A DNA stretch of 64,000 nucleotides from Bipolaris cookei (taxonomy: Eukaryota > Ascomycota > Dothideomycetes > Pleosporales > Pleosporaceae): assembly GCA_002286855.1 (NCBI GenBank), contig NRSV01000042.1, forward strand, positions 1 through 64,000. The letters are read 5' to 3'. Position 1 is the first letter of the stretch. Each line of letters opens with the position of its first letter. The notes below the pieces were generated by a model that was given only the letters and a program-made list of their open reading frames with translations, did no database searches and was not told the DNA's origin. The translations under genes and the position numbers were made by a program. Of the stretch, positions 1 through 12,391 are shown in pieces.

Positions 1-184
1 ACACTCTGCTACCCCAAAGAGGGGCAACACAGTCAAAAGCGGCACGGGGAGGAGAAAGGACCGGGATAAGCAACGAGAAGTAGTAGAGTTTTTCAAGCAG
101 GATGATCTGCTATGTTTGCTCTACACGCCTAGAATAGAAAGATAGTGTTCATAGATCCGAAAGAAAACCATGTAGCACTCTAAA

Positions 185-208
185 TTTATTTATTTATTTA
201 TTTATTTT
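185..208. repeat. (TTTA)n microsatellite
   Basis: About six perfect tandem copies of TTTA lie just downstream of the broken STAND fragment. This is a simple repeat seen directly; no function is implied. Confidence 0.9.
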
Positions 209-252
209 TCGCCGATATATGCCCAGTCTTCCAAGTGACGAATGGACTCGTG

Positions 253-726
253 TTATTGATGATGAGACACGAGTAGTTCTCGCGGTCGACAACGAGCGTG
301 GAGAAATCCGATTTCTCTCTCGATCCGCGTTTCGAGATCTTTAACATCCTTTGCCTTGAGACTGAACCTCAATTCGGTTTTGAGTTTATCCATACGTGTA
401 CCAACTTTCGATGTTGCGGGTGTGTATTTCTCGACGATCGCATGAAGCGGTTCAAGTGTCTTCTCACAGCTCTTCAGACATTTGAAGATCGTCATTGAGG
501 GCATCGGAAAATGTTCTGCTTGTAACGATGTCTGTCATTCCATCAGGGCGCAAACGTCTTCCAACAAGGCTTCAAGACGCTCCAATAAGCCCACCAAACC
601 TCCCAACTCCTGTTGTGCATCTCTGACGTTGCGAATGAAGGTCTTGATGGTCTCGATGGAATCAATGAGCTGTATCGATAGGGAGGCAACAGCCATGCCA
701 CTAGTAACACCAGAAAGAGCTTCCAT
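253..726 (-). pseudogene. STAND/NLR N-terminal domain fragment, broken by an in-frame stop
   Basis: Read on the minus strand this gives a short helical protein starting MEALSGVTSGMAVASLSIQL, followed by helices ending in LLEDVCALME, then TGA. The same frame then continues as QTSLQAEHFPMPSMTIF and runs to a natural stop near 253. The style (small hydrophobic first helix, IDSIETIKTFI, LLERLEALLEDV, LKSCEKTLEPL) matches the fungal N-terminal helical domain found ahead of NACHT/ankyrin STAND proteins (family recognition, no search run). Without the stop it would be about 157 residues, so it was already an orphan domain with no NTPase behind it. The TGA at about 535-537 could come from CGA by one C-to-T change. 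No intron removes it, because the two parts are only about 30 bases apart. A short functional peptide from the first half cannot be excluded. Confidence 0.55.
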
Positions 727-2187
727 GGTAAACGATATCGGCTAGCCCAGCTAACAAGACAGAACGACAGTAGGGAAGAGTCAGACGAGAACAACGCATT
801 CTCGGGGACTCAGGTGCTGGAAACATAGGGCTCAGTAGTTCAGCCTCGCGCCAGCCTACACCTACAGCCTATGTACGATATGCATGATGGTGGCGGTGCA
901 TGCAGCTGCGCCCTCGCTTCATCTGTATGCATTAGTCGATACCGTACAGCTGTATGTGTCACGAAGTGCTCAAGGCAGGTTGTACACCACACAGCATAAT
1001 CGTTACCAACCAAAAGTAGAATTTTTTTTAGCAATTCAACAATCAAACGAAAGATCCAGGGTGAGAGGCGAAAAGTGAACAATTGAAGAACAAAAAAAGT
1101 TGAGGAAGTGAGAACGATTACCCACCTCACCTCACTAGACCCTTATCAACAAACCAACCATGAAGCGAGTCCCAGCCTTGTCATCATGGGAAAGAGTACA
1201 CCCACCCTCCCGCTCTTTCCACACATGCATAGAGAAAGCAAACACCTCAAGTCCACACATAGGCAAAATGAAGCAGACATAGAAAGCACCATGGTAAGAC
1301 AGGAACATGTATGCATTTCCCCATCTATACACACATACTGTAGTATCTACAAGATATAAATCGAGGTTCGCATCATGGCAAAACCCCACCTAATCTGCAC
1401 TGGCATGCAGCAATCTTAGGCAAGTTAAAAAAAAAACACAGAATCCATCCTCCTCCTCTGTCTATAAACTAGACCAAGCCAATATAAAAAAACGCTAATC
1501 AATGCTGTTTAGAATGAACATCCTCAGCACAAAAAAACGCAGACTTTTAACCAAAAAATCCCAAGGATTGTTTTTTTGTGTTTTCGAGGCAAGGCATACA
1601 AGTCATAATCATTGCCCCGCTGGAAGGGTATAAAACCTAGCTTTCATAGCCTCTTTCACGCTTCTCTCAATTATTCTTCTTCCCATGGAATGCGATTACA
1701 AAGGACAGAGGAAAAAAATATAATGAACTCCTTTTGTTGTTGTTGCTGTTGTTGCTCCTATATGAAGGCCCGACCAGGCTAGCACCTGGGTCTATGTATA
1801 TAAATAAAAAGTTCATTTCAAACATGGACACGGCAAGCTCCGGTCCTCCTGAAAGGGGGTAATCATTGAAGAAGTGAAGACCAGCAGTATAAAAAAAAAC
1901 CAAGATGATAAAAGTTGTCGTGAGTGGGCAAAAAAAACAGCCACGATACCTATACACAGGAGAGGGTTGAATGGCTAGCAATGCTTCGAAAGAGACTGTA
2001 AGCAAGGGTCCTCAAATTGAAGAGAGACAGAAGGGGCGGGAGAGGTTGTTGAATCCGGTTTCTCGATTCGATGGTGGAGACACACTCGTCATCAAAGCCT
2101 ACTTTTCTAATGGATGCGAATCATGACTTGACGTGGAGGAGCGGCAGACAGAAGCGCAATGGCGATGGCGACGAGAGTAGTCAAGAG
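727..2187. other. Intergenic region, no supported gene
   Basis: Only short overlapping open frames with no family resemblance occur here, with many A/T homopolymers and a TGT/TGC-rich stretch near 1733-1757. The right part is probably the 3' untranslated region of the RING-LON gene, which is transcribed leftward. Confidence 0.6.
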
Positions 2188-4212
2188 TCACAGGATGCTG
2201 CATGAATTTCCCGAGGACCTGGAGAAGGTAACATATTAGCTGCTTTGCAAAATAAAGACGCTTACGAAATTTTGGTGTTGTAATGAGCAAGGACTGGTGA
2301 ATCTAGACTCGGACGACTCACACATATCTGTTGCGTCATGGTGACGAGGACAACGGAGATAATGCTAGTCTCGGCGCAACAGGCTCTCGGCATCAGCTGC
2401 ACCAAAACGTGGCCATAACGTTGCAACGCACGTCGCAGAAGACGGCATGCGAGAAGTCCGGAGTCCGGGAAACCAGGATTTAGGGAATTTGTGCGTGCGC
2501 AATGCAGGCTGGGTAAAAAAGAGCTAGACAACTTACCAACGCTGCCCGCGGATCCTACCAATCCACGAGTACACAATCTTGAGGCGCTCGCGGACCCGTT
2601 CTGTTTGCAGCAAAATGTACTTTTCCTCTTCCACGATAGGTACGACTGAAGCAAACCAATATGGAAAGATGGCAGGGTCCTCTGGTGGCTCGCCATACAC
2701 CTGGATGATGCGCTCGCGGAGCCAAGGTGCGCTGGCTTCCCTCATCTCTCGAACAAAGGCTGTGCAGCTGTCGAGCAGTTGTTGTGTGGATAGAGTTTCA
2801 ATGGCAACTTCGGTGGGGAGCTGAGTCTGCGGGTGATCGCGGAAGAACGCCTCAGCATAGTCACGTGCCATGGTGGTCTCGCGCTGCTCTAGTATTGCTT
2901 CGTCCGCTAGAGAAACATCCTCAACACGTTCGATACGGCTGATATGATATCCATCAAGCATGCCGTGCGCTCTCACCTTGAATCGGCCTACGCCGCGTGT
3001 TTCGATAAAGCTACGCCCATCGCGCAAAAGCTCGTAGTTGACAATTTCCAGTAGCGTGCCGTATTCCAGAAAAGGGACCGCACCCAGATCGCCTTGTGGA
3101 GTGCGTGTGCGGTTGTACATGACCATACCAAACTGCCTATTGCCCTCGATGACACGTCGCATCATAAGTCGGTAGCGGGGCTCAAAGACGTGAAGAAAGG
3201 TGGGCATGGATGGAAGCGACAGTGTGCAGATGAACAGTGGAACGTTTAGCACGTTGTCACCCGCCTGCTCTTCAACCTTGAGGGCATCTGCACGAGCACC
3301 TACCAATTCTGGGCAAAGTCCATTCAACAGAGAGTTGAGTATAACGTTACTCGACTGATTCTGTAATGAAGCAGGAACATGCAGCCCTCTTCGACAAAAC
3401 GGGCAAATGCTGCTGTGGTCCATGACGCGGGCAAGACAACGGCGGCAAAACGTATGACCGCACGACGTTGTTGTAGGGTCCAGCATCAGATTGTAACAGA
3501 CGAGGCAGTCTAGTTCCTTGTGTATTACTTCCCTTAAACGTTCCAATAGTATCATGTCGAGGTGCTCGTAATTGTCCCCACTTGCCGATAGTGACTGGTA
3601 GCGGATCTCGGAAGTGTACCGGAGGTTGCCCAGGTCAGCCATGGTAAATGTAGACGCAAGATGCCCGCCGTGCAGTTCCTGGTGGTGGCCTTGGTGTGCA
3701 GACGTCTCCTTTTCTTTCTCGTCCATGGATCCATCATCTTCAGGCTGGAGCAATTCAACGAGAAGCGTCGGGGTGTTTTCCGTGGTTGCCCTATGCTTGG
3801 CCATTTCCATCTTGATCAGATCCATTAATTTGGCCAGGGTCACGTCGACAGAACAATCCGCCGAGGCGTGTTCGGCCCCGCAACCCAGCAATGGACACGC
3901 AATGCCCATTAGACGATCTGGTGTATTGGGATATGATATGTTGGTGCGAGGTTGTGGAGGCGGGAGGCAGCCGCGGCAGACAGTATGGCCGCAGGGCAGG
4001 GTGGCCGGGGTGCTCAGAGGCTTGGAGCATCGTGGGCACTGGATCAAACGGACAAGTTGGCGAGCATCGCGGTGGGCATCCAGGGCTACGGTGTCGGAAG
4101 CCTCTGTGGAGCGGGCATTTTGGCACATGAAGGCCGGTGCAGAGAGTTGAGGCTCGAAGGAGTGCTCGGCGCTGTCAAGGATGGAGCACCCTTTTGTCCG
4201 TTGGCGATTCAT
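2188..4212 (-). CDS. RING-LON domain E3 ubiquitin-ligase-like protein (CrgA/LONRF type) with C-terminal CAAX box
   Basis: Predicted 568 residues in two exons (4212-2537 and 2218-2188). A first RING-like finger begins near residue 59 (IQCPRC, LPCGHTVCRGC). A second complete RING lies at about 235-275 (LDCLVC, SCGHTFCRRC, CPFCRRG). A LON substrate-binding domain runs from about 323 to the end (VPLFICTLSLPSMP, HVFEPRYRLM). These domains define the LONRF/CrgA family; CrgA of Mucor is a light-response regulator reported to carry a prenylation motif. The first exon runs into GTAAGT inside the last Trp codon. Joining it to the exon after TTCTCCAG at 2219 restores Trp and adds SSGNSCSIL, a CAAX-type end (CSIL, geranylgeranylation type). 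The 318-base intron is long for this genome. ATG 4212 is the first in frame; 4128 is a possible alternative. The product is expected to ubiquitinate unknown targets at a membrane. Confidence 0.8.
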
Positions 4213-4475
4213 GTAGATGCGCTGTGTTGTGCAATGGCTCCGACAGCCATGTACAGTCGAAAAGCCCTTGTAGTGGGTGGAGAGCGGGCCGTGGAGTGGG
4301 GTGGATGGTAGCGGGCGTGTGCAGTGGGGTGAGGTTGGCAGCAAGTCTGGCGTTCTCGAGGATAGTGAAATGCTCAAGATAAGCAGCGCGCGTGATGGTG
4401 CTGGGCCGGATGACGACTGCGGCGGCAGCGGCAGCGGGGGGTGGCAGTGGTGTTGGTGTTGATGAAGGAGGAAAC

Positions 4476-4489
4476 GGGGGGGGGGGGGG
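4476..4489. repeat. Homopolymer of 14 G
   Basis: An uninterrupted run of 14 G on the plus strand (C on the transcribed sense strand of the RING-LON gene) lies about 265 bases upstream of the start codon, probably in the 5' leader or promoter. Such tracts are unstable and a common place for sequencing length errors. Confidence 0.9.
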
Positions 4490-5088
4490 AAACAAAGAGC
4501 CAGAGTCTTAAAATGGCAGACTGCGGCGATCAAGTCTTTATTACTATTATAATGCAGGCACAAGCAGGCTGCGTGGCAAGGGGGGAGGGCGCGAGCAAGA
4601 GTCGCGACGCAGAGAGGGATCGTGAGAGTGGTAGCGACGGCAAAGGGAAGAGCAGAGGGCCATGTTCAAATGGGCTCAAGTTGCACTGGTCATCCATGCT
4701 GGACGGATAGTTTGCAAAGGATCGGCGATGTTGCTCTCGCGCCGCCCTCGTATCAGGTCAAGGAAGGCTGGCGGCCGATTTCTGTGTCAGCTCTGGGGTT
4801 CTCGGATCGAGACAGAAGGCCGTCATCGGGGGTAGGGCTAGGCCAATCCGGGGCCCGCTTGGTATAAAAATTGCACGGTCCAGCTGCAGAATGCATCAAA
4901 CGAAGACGACTGACGACTTGCTTGTTTTGCGCGCCACCTGCACCCCGACTCGTGTAGAGTATCCCGGCCGCTGCAAACCACCGTGCCGCGGCCCATTTGC
5001 CCTCCCGTGGCCCTGTGTCCGGGGAGATGGGATGTCGGGCTATATTGGCCTGTTTGTCAGCGGCCACCAAGCAGCTCCAGCTCGACTT

Positions 5089-5114
5089 CCAGCACCAGCA
5101 CCAGCACCAGCACC
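5089..5114. repeat. CAGCAC hexanucleotide microsatellite
   Basis: About four copies of CAGCAC in tandem lie in the intergenic region. This is a simple repeat seen directly. Confidence 0.85.
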
Positions 5115-5976
5115 GCCATGCCATGTCCATTTGGGCCGCGCGACCCGCGCTGAATACAGCTGTATGTAAGCATTACCGGAGCACATTGGCCCATCCACTC
5201 TTGGGCTGCACAAGTTTTGTCGACATGTCTACAAGCAGCGACGATGGGCTTGCAAGCGTCATGGACGTCGAGCCTAGCAGGACGCTGGCCAATGGGTGTC
5301 CGCGCTCGCTGGCACTGCTAAACGTCAAGCCCACAGCCCATGATTTCCATGTGCCACACTGCCGCCAAGCACGCGTTTGCAGACGCCTGGCCGCTGCAAA
5401 GGACCCTGTACATCCCCCGAAGGGTCCGACAGTCGTGACGACTTGCATTCACCATAAAGGGCGGGGCAGCCGCACCCCTCTGCTCATCCACTACCTACGA
5501 ACATACTAACACCACTTGCGCCCCGTCGCGCCCCGTCGCACCCCGTCGCCCAGCTATCCTTGTGCTCTAGCAGCATATCCATACACACATGTATCTGCAA
5601 GTACTAACCCCCTCCCACATCAGTCGCTCATCTCGCCCTGCGTCGTGCTGCCCGTGGCAAACTGCTTGCATTCACTCATTCAACCTGACTGTGCCTGACT
5701 ACAGCGCCGCCCCTCCCCCCATCAACCCGTGCCCCTCGCCAAAAATAACCGAAAACAGCACCAGGCTAGTGCGCATGCTCCTCCTTGGCAACCTCTCTAT
5801 AGCGCACCAGGGAACTCCATGACTGTATGCAAAATAAAAGCACCTGATCCATGCTTCTCACTCGGCTCCACAAACACCACTATCGTACATCAACATCCCT
5901 GTACATACATACACAACGCTCCTCAACGCCCAAGTCCCATCCCTCGGGCTCGGTTTCGTGTTAACACTACCATGCT

Positions 5977-8900
5977 CTACAATGCCCTAGTTGCGCCATT
6001 CATGCCCCCAAGGCTCGCTTCAGTGCCCTCTTCGGACTGGCTACTTACCTCGTCTTCCTGCTCGTCTTCCTCTTCCAGCACAATCTGCTCGAGGACCCGC
6101 TTATCGAACAGATCTAGTATGAACCGGCACGCTGGAAGCCGAAAATGATGTGCTTCTAGTATCTGCATCACCTTGTGGAAAATAGCCGGTTTGCTGAAGC
6201 CTGGTGCTTTTCTAGCCTTGATACTAAATGCCCGCTCGTTAGCTCCTTTGCACTTACTCATCGTACGTAGTGTTTCACAACGGTAAGTCACTTACGCCTG
6301 CAGGTCGCTGGCTGCCTTCTTGGCAAGCACAGTATTGCCCAGGTCCGTCACGAGTTTGAGAATGCGCGCGTTGACCGGGTCCTCATCCGTGACGGCAACC
6401 TTGATCTCCGCTTTGGGGTTCCAGCTCATCTCCTCTGCCTGTGCCACCCAGGGTCCCATCTGCAGAACCATTAGTGCATTTTCTTCCGAAAAAAAGAAAC
6501 TCCGTTACTGACTGTGAAGAGTTTGTTGAAGTCCAGGGGTAGACAAAAACCTAGCGCTTCACCTGAATCATTGACGACACCATCCCAACCATGTTCGAGC
6601 AGAATCTCCTGCCCATGAAGACTCCTTGAAATCAACCCTAGCACATAGAAGGCTGTCCCTCTGAGCGACATGACCTCCGACTGCTCAGCAATCTGCACAA
6701 TCCACTTGACCACGTCCGAGTTCTCCAGGAATGGCGCGCCCAGCTCCATGGACCCGACATTGCCAACCGCCCACAGGCAGCCTTTGACCTTGAGGATAAT
6801 CTCTGGGTCGTCGTTTTCTGATGCAAAGTCTCGAATCGTCGCGGCGAATTCATCAAAGTGTCCTTTTTGTTTGAGGAGCTTGCATCCCTCCTTGGTTCTC
6901 GTTAGCTCGCGATAAAAATGTGGCGGCACAAGACCATAGTCGGTCGGCTCAGGCGCCTCGTCGTATGTTTGTTGAACCGATGGCTTCTCGGGTATATCCG
7001 CAAGCGCGCGGGCCATGGACGCTTCGATCAGGGCCACATAGGTGTCATTTCTCCCCAAGAACCAGTCGTCCATCTCTCTCGTGATGTAATCCAATCCGTC
7101 CAGATAGTGGTAGCCTACCGAAGTTGACAGGAATCGTAATAGCAGCGGTGCCCCAATCTCGCCCAAATGGTCCAGCGCTGGACGGCACTTGACCACAAAC
7201 TCTAGCGACTCCTTCTGATTGCAAGCCTCTTCTAGAATCTTAATCGCAACCTCGCACACTTCTACGTCCGGGTCGTAAAGCTGTGTCACCAGCAGTCTGA
7301 TGGCCCATTCGGCTACACCAGTAGAACTGCTGACTCCCATGGGTTTGGTTGCGTACTTGCGTAACAACCTAGTGGCAAAGATGCGTATCTCCTTAGAACA
7401 CGACGTCATTGCTTTCGAGATGATGATGCGTAGATGACCGTCCAGTGTGTAGTCCAGGTTGCTCAGAAGGGTCCGAATCAGATCGTCGCGGTCGTTGAGT
7501 TCGATGATGTGGTAGAACATATTGATAACTCTCCATCGTTCCAGAATATGAATACCCCGGAGGTCTTTTGTCAGAGCCCCTAGCAGCGCAAAGTAACCGC
7601 CAGTAAGCGTCTCGTTCATGCGATCGGTCTGGAAAATAGGCGATTCAGATGTCAGACCGCTCATCCGATCAAAATGCGACAAGCATTCTGCAAGTTGTCG
7701 AATAAACTTGCTCTCGGCCAAGTATTTGACGCCTTCGGGGTTTTGTAGCAGGCTCTGCATTAGAGCACAACCAGCTCGAACATATCGCTGGTTTGGCTTG
7801 GTGTTCTTGACTTCGGAGAATCGATACTTGAACGGGCGATAGAATCCCAGGACGCGGTGGATGAATTTAGTAACCTTGATGGCTTCATCCAACCTTTTGG
7901 GGTTCAACAAAGGCCCTTCGATGATGTTCAGAATCAAGTCCCATCTCCATTTTTGGAAAGTAACTGTGTTCAGTACCTGAGTTTCAACCATCAGGTTCCG
8001 AAATTGGCCCTCATCAACTTGCATAGCAGCTTGCAGCTTCGCTGCTTGATCAGACTGTCTGTTTGCTGATGCATCATCAGAGGTCGAGATGCTTTTGGTA
8101 TTGTACAAGGATGTTGGGTCTGACCGGTAGAGTGTTCTATTGATACTGTCCACCTGATAGATGGTGCCAATTGCAACAAAACGGCTTTCGGATTGGAACT
8201 TTGCTGCAGAATGCAAGAGCTGAGGAAGCACCTGGAGCTGGGCGCTCCATGATGGTGGCAAGAGTTCATTTGCCATCTTCAGAACCTCTCCGATGAGCAA
8301 GGTTGTTTTGCGCTTCAACGGCAGTGTAAGGGGCTCTGCTTCGGCCTGCAGCAAAGCTGGCATCAAGCCGGCGTGCAGAAATGCCGCCAGAATCACAGAG
8401 ACGTAGTGATCCAGCAAGCTCCACTTGGTGGTATCATCCTCAGTGCTACTGGAAGCTGTCGTGTCTTTGATTTGCTGATTTTTGAGGTTCGTAACACGCC
8501 CATATGTAGTTAGTCGACGTCCAGCAAGAAACGAGGAAGACCACGAAGGGGGTTTGATCCTAAGAAGGTCGAATAGTAATTCTAGAATAACACTCCGAAC
8601 GTGAGGAGTAGGTATTTGTAATGACCAGAGTAAAGATCGGAGAGGAAGAAAGTCGTTCATCGAAAGAGTGAGTAATCCGCCCCAACTTCGGAGCAAAGAC
8701 GCAATGACCTTGGCATTGACTTTGAGTTTTTCTTCGTGAAGATGTCCGTGAATCGTGCTTGCATCAGTAAACAATGCAAACGGAGCTTCGAGCTCTCGCC
8801 CGGATCGTAGAAATCGACGTCTTCTGGGCGTGTCAAGAAGGTAAAGGAATGAGGTACCAACACTCTCTGCAGCGAGGTAGCTTCCCTCTCCCAAGGCATC

Positions 8901-10040
8901 GGCCAAAGCGCCCATGCCTCCAGCTGAGACCAGAAGAGATGGTTTTCGGACAAGGATTTCGGCCAGAGTCAGTGTTGCAATGTTTCTGAGGCGGTCTTCT
9001 GCATGCTCGGCCACAGCCACAATGATGCGAACTACGGCGCGTGCAATCTCTTCGACGCCTCCTTTGACATCTAGAAAAGCTCGAACAAACTTCAGTGCCT
9101 GTTCACGTTCAACACTAGCCTTGCTCTCCTTGACCAATGATAGAATGACCAAGTGATCTGTATGAAGGGCCCGTATAATTCGGAGCGACTTGCGGTCGGT
9201 AAAGGAGTAGCGCATGACACGATACGCTGCTGCGACTACTTCACGGCTATCGCTGAGCAGCATCGTCTGCATTCGTAGTCCGAATATCGACCAGGCTAGG
9301 TCATACTTAAGTGTGGGATGTCGCTTGAAGAGAAGGACGAGAGAGTTTGCTCTCTCTACGTAGTATTCCGGTTGCATGCCCTGGACTTCGAGAGCCTGGA
9401 GTATCTCGGCGAGGACAAAGGTTGGTGACTCGGTCTCCTCATCTCCGTCTTCTTCTTTCTGGGCCACATGGCGTGATGGTGAGCGCGATAGGTTGCGACG
9501 GAAAAGATACGAAAGCCTGCTTTGAGGGTCGGCTGGTGGGGATTTGACCTCCTTGGCTCTCTGCTTCTCCGCAGCCAAGCCAGATTGAAGCTGGGCCAGT
9601 TTTCTGTTTGATATATTGAGCTGTTCCTCGACTTGCAGCCGTTGGTTCTTGACTTCTTTTGCATTCTTTGCATTGAGTGCCTCCAACAGGTTCTCCGAGC
9701 CAATCTTGATCTTAGTCTCCTTCTCAATCTGGTCCTGCAGCTCAGCCTGTCGCTGCTCAGACGTGGTTCTGTCGTGATCGGCAATGGTGATGGCGTGCAT
9801 GTCGAAATCGGGGCGGACCCTGCCGTCCTGGGCTGTCGAGGGCCTAGTCAGAGCCGTGTTGAAGCTGCCAGGCCCTGTGTTTGCGGTTGCATACGAAGCA
9901 TACGAGGCCTGGCCGCCCCGCGAGCTGGCCATACCAGCGGCCGACATGGAACGGCCATCTCTACTCGTCGTGGGCGCAAGGAGCGAGGTCTGATCGGCAG
10001 CGTCGGCCTGGGTGTTGAGGGAACGGGCGGATGGCGTCAT
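5977..10040 (-). CDS. AVO3: TORC2 subunit Avo3/Rictor (Pianissimo family)
   Basis: Three exons, 10040-6513, 6459-6296 and 6223-5977, give 1312 residues, close to fission-yeast Ste20/Rictor and yeast Avo3. The N-terminus is low complexity, then a heptad-rich segment (about residues 90-165, EQRQAELQDQIEKETKIKIG) resembles the HR1-like coiled coil. A long armadillo-type helical body follows, containing Rictor-type blocks (ILERWRVINMFYHIIELND; GYHYLDGLDYITREMDDWFL; FVKCRPALDHLGEIGAPLLL). A second conserved block is carried by the small exons (FSKPAIFHKVMQIL). The tail is acidic. Rictor defines TOR complex 2, which phosphorylates AGC kinases (Ypk/Gad8) to control actin, membrane stress and growth. 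Introns use GTCAGT and GTAAGT donors and keep phase. The start ATG at 10040 is the first in frame. No defects seen. Confidence 0.93.
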
Positions 10041-10846
10041 GAGCGCGCCTTAACCGTGGCCTGGCCAACCGCATCGCACATGTGTCTGGCGGCGGTGCCC
10101 TCGTCTTGCCTCATGAGCATTCGCGGGCAGAGGTGGAGGTGTGCCCGTCGCGGTACCAGACCGGGAGCAGAAGTGTGGCTTGGCCGCGGCGTGCGAGGGA
10201 GTGGCCGTGGCCGTAGCAGAGGCTGGTGAGAGTGGGGCGCGTGTATGTGGCGGGCGAGGATGAATGAAGGTGGGAAAACAGCGCCGTCCATAGCCATCGC
10301 GACCTGTTGCGGGCGGTGGCCGCTCGACGTGCACGGACTGGGCTGCCCCCCTGCTACTACATACTTCAAGACACACACTTACACTGTAGTACATTGTATA
10401 CAGTACTTCTATGCACATATGCCTTCCCACCCTGCAGCCACAAACTATGTTTATCTCGACCTGGACTGACCATGGCCTGATGCCGTGCCGAGTCCAGTCT
10501 GCCGACGAGGCCCCTCCACTCCAAAGCCGTGCAATCTGCCCTCTTTGTGCATCGGCAAGCGGGGGCCTGGCTCTCCCCCCGTCACGTGCGCGCCCTGCGC
10601 CGTTATCCAGGGCCTCGTCCATCGACCGGAGCTCGCCGATGGCCATGTCAACGAATCGAAGCGCGTTCTCGCCGCTCCCTGCGCGATAGTCCGAAGCTTG
10701 CTCGTGAAACCATCCGATACACATCGGTCTCCTCCGCTTGCCGGTTCCCAGTCCAGCTGCCGTTTTTCAGTAGTATATCTATCTTGATCGCCCTTTCGTG
10801 ACTGCCTGCTTCATCTGCCCATCATCCTCCAATTCGCATCATCACA
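10041..10846. other. Divergent intergenic region between AVO3 and urate oxidase
   Basis: About 800 bases separate the divergent start codons, so this holds both promoters. The uricase side is pyrimidine-rich directly before the ATG, typical of fungal leaders. No gene is supported in it. Confidence 0.6.
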
Positions 10847-11851
10847 ATGCCTCAGCTTAGCTACGCCCGCTACGGCAAGGACAATGTCCGCCTGTACAAG
10901 GTCGACAAGGACCCCAAGACCGGCATACACACAGTTGTCGAGCAGACAGTGCGCATCTTACTCGAGGGAGACATTGAGCAATCGTAAGCATGCTAACACA
11001 AGTCGCCATGACGCCAACTGACGCGCCCCAGCTACACGAAAGCAGACAACTCGGTAGTCGTCGCGACCGACACGCAAAAGCAGACCACCTACATTCTCGC
11101 AAAGCAACACCCCATCGACCCACCAGAGCAGTTCGCCGCCATCATTGGCGACCACTTCATCAAGACTTACCCTCACATCCACGCTGCCCACGTCAAGATC
11201 GTCCAGCACCGATGGACACGCATGTCCATTGATGGCAAGCCTCACCCACACTCATTCTACCGCGACGGCGAAGAGACGCGCGTCATTGAGGCCGTAACCC
11301 GCGAAAACGAAGGCGTCTCCATCCGCTCCAAGATTGAGAAGCTGCTAGTCCTCAAGAGCACAGGATCAGCATTCCATGGTTTCCATCGCGACGAGTATAC
11401 AAGACTACCCGAGACATGGGATCGTATCCTGAGCACCGAGATTGAAGCTGGGTGGCAGTGGAAGCTATTCAAGACCTTGGATGAGGTTAGCAAAATTGAC
11501 TTCGGTGCTGCATGGAACACTGCGCGAGATATCACCATGAAGGTATTTGCCGAGGACGACAGCGCGAGCGTGCAGGCAACTATGTACAAGATGTGCAATT
11601 TGATCTTGGCGGCTGTCCCCGAGGTTGAGGCTGTCGACTATTCGCTCCCCAACAAGCACTATTTTGAAATAGGTCAGTGCATCAAGTCCATATTGGCATA
11701 TTCCAGTTTGCTAACACGATACCCAGATCTCTCATGGCACAAGGACATCAAGAATACAGGCAAGGACGCCACGGTTCTCGCGCCTCAAACTGACCCCAAT
11801 GGTCTCATTCAGTGCACTGTCACCCGCAAGGGAACAAAGTCCAAGCTGTAA
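10847..11851 (+). CDS. uaZ: Urate oxidase (uricase), peroxisomal
   Basis: Three exons, 10847-10983, 11032-11672 and 11727-11851, give 300 residues, the usual uricase length. The protein starts MPQLSYARYGKDNVRLYKV. It has the paired T-fold blocks, including SYTKADNSVVVATDTQKQT with the catalytic Thr region, HFIKTYPHIHAAHVKIVQHR, and VLKSTGSAFHGFHRDEYT with the substrate-binding Phe/Arg region. It ends in SKL, a type 1 peroxisomal targeting signal. Uricase oxidises urate to 5-hydroxyisourate with release of hydrogen peroxide in purine catabolism. Splice choices restore Ser-Tyr-Thr-Lys at the first junction and Glu-Ile-Asp-Leu at the second. In fungi this gene is usually induced by uric acid and repressed by ammonium (family knowledge; no site demonstrated here). 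Confidence 0.96.
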
Positions 11852-12391
11852 ACATCATCTGTAATTATTGCGTTGCATCTGTCAAAATGCGACGCCTTGA
11901 TTTTCTGTATACCCTTTGACGCTTAGTAATTCTAGGGGACGAATTTAGAGTGAGTAGAACATTATACCAACATATATGATAGTAGTGGAGAGTAGCAAAA
12001 GTAGAAAAAACATAAAAAAGAATTGGATGAACTTCCGACTGTCCCAATCGCAAATGCATGCTAGACCAACAAACCCATTTCTTCTTCCGATTTGATAGGA
12101 CTCTACTTTTGAAGTCTGAGTTTGCAGCTACAATTGTGATCACTTTTGCGCGATGTCCGCTATGCGCCCGCACCTGCAGAATGGAGATGGTCTTACCTAA
12201 GCAAATCAAGCCAGTGACGTTCTCGCATCCCAAAACTTATCGCGAACTTCATCTAATCAGCAGCCGCATCGCATCCACCGCACCACCCACATACCCCTCC
12301 TAGATCAAATCATACGGTACGACATCGCGACTCCAAAAAAAACTCTAGGGTAGCGACTAACAGCAACATAGTGTTTTACACAACCACAACG
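11852..12391. other. Intergenic region between uricase and TOM6
   Basis: This 540-base A/T-rich stretch holds the uricase 3' untranslated region and the TOM6 promoter and leader. I see no gene. Confidence 0.6.

Larger units (their letters stand above)
4213..5976. other. Intergenic region upstream of the RING-LON gene
   Basis: This region lies between the 5' end of the RING-LON gene and the 3' end of the Rictor gene, both on the minus strand. It contains pyrimidine-rich and G-rich tracts and simple repeats. Open frames here are low-complexity and lack family features, so I support no gene. It probably holds a long promoter and 5' leader. Confidence 0.6.

Noticed and set aside
4891..5509. Long overlapping plus-strand open frames (up to 170 codons)
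   Set aside because: They are low-complexity, lie over microsatellites and have no family features; GC-rich intergenic DNA gives such frames by chance.
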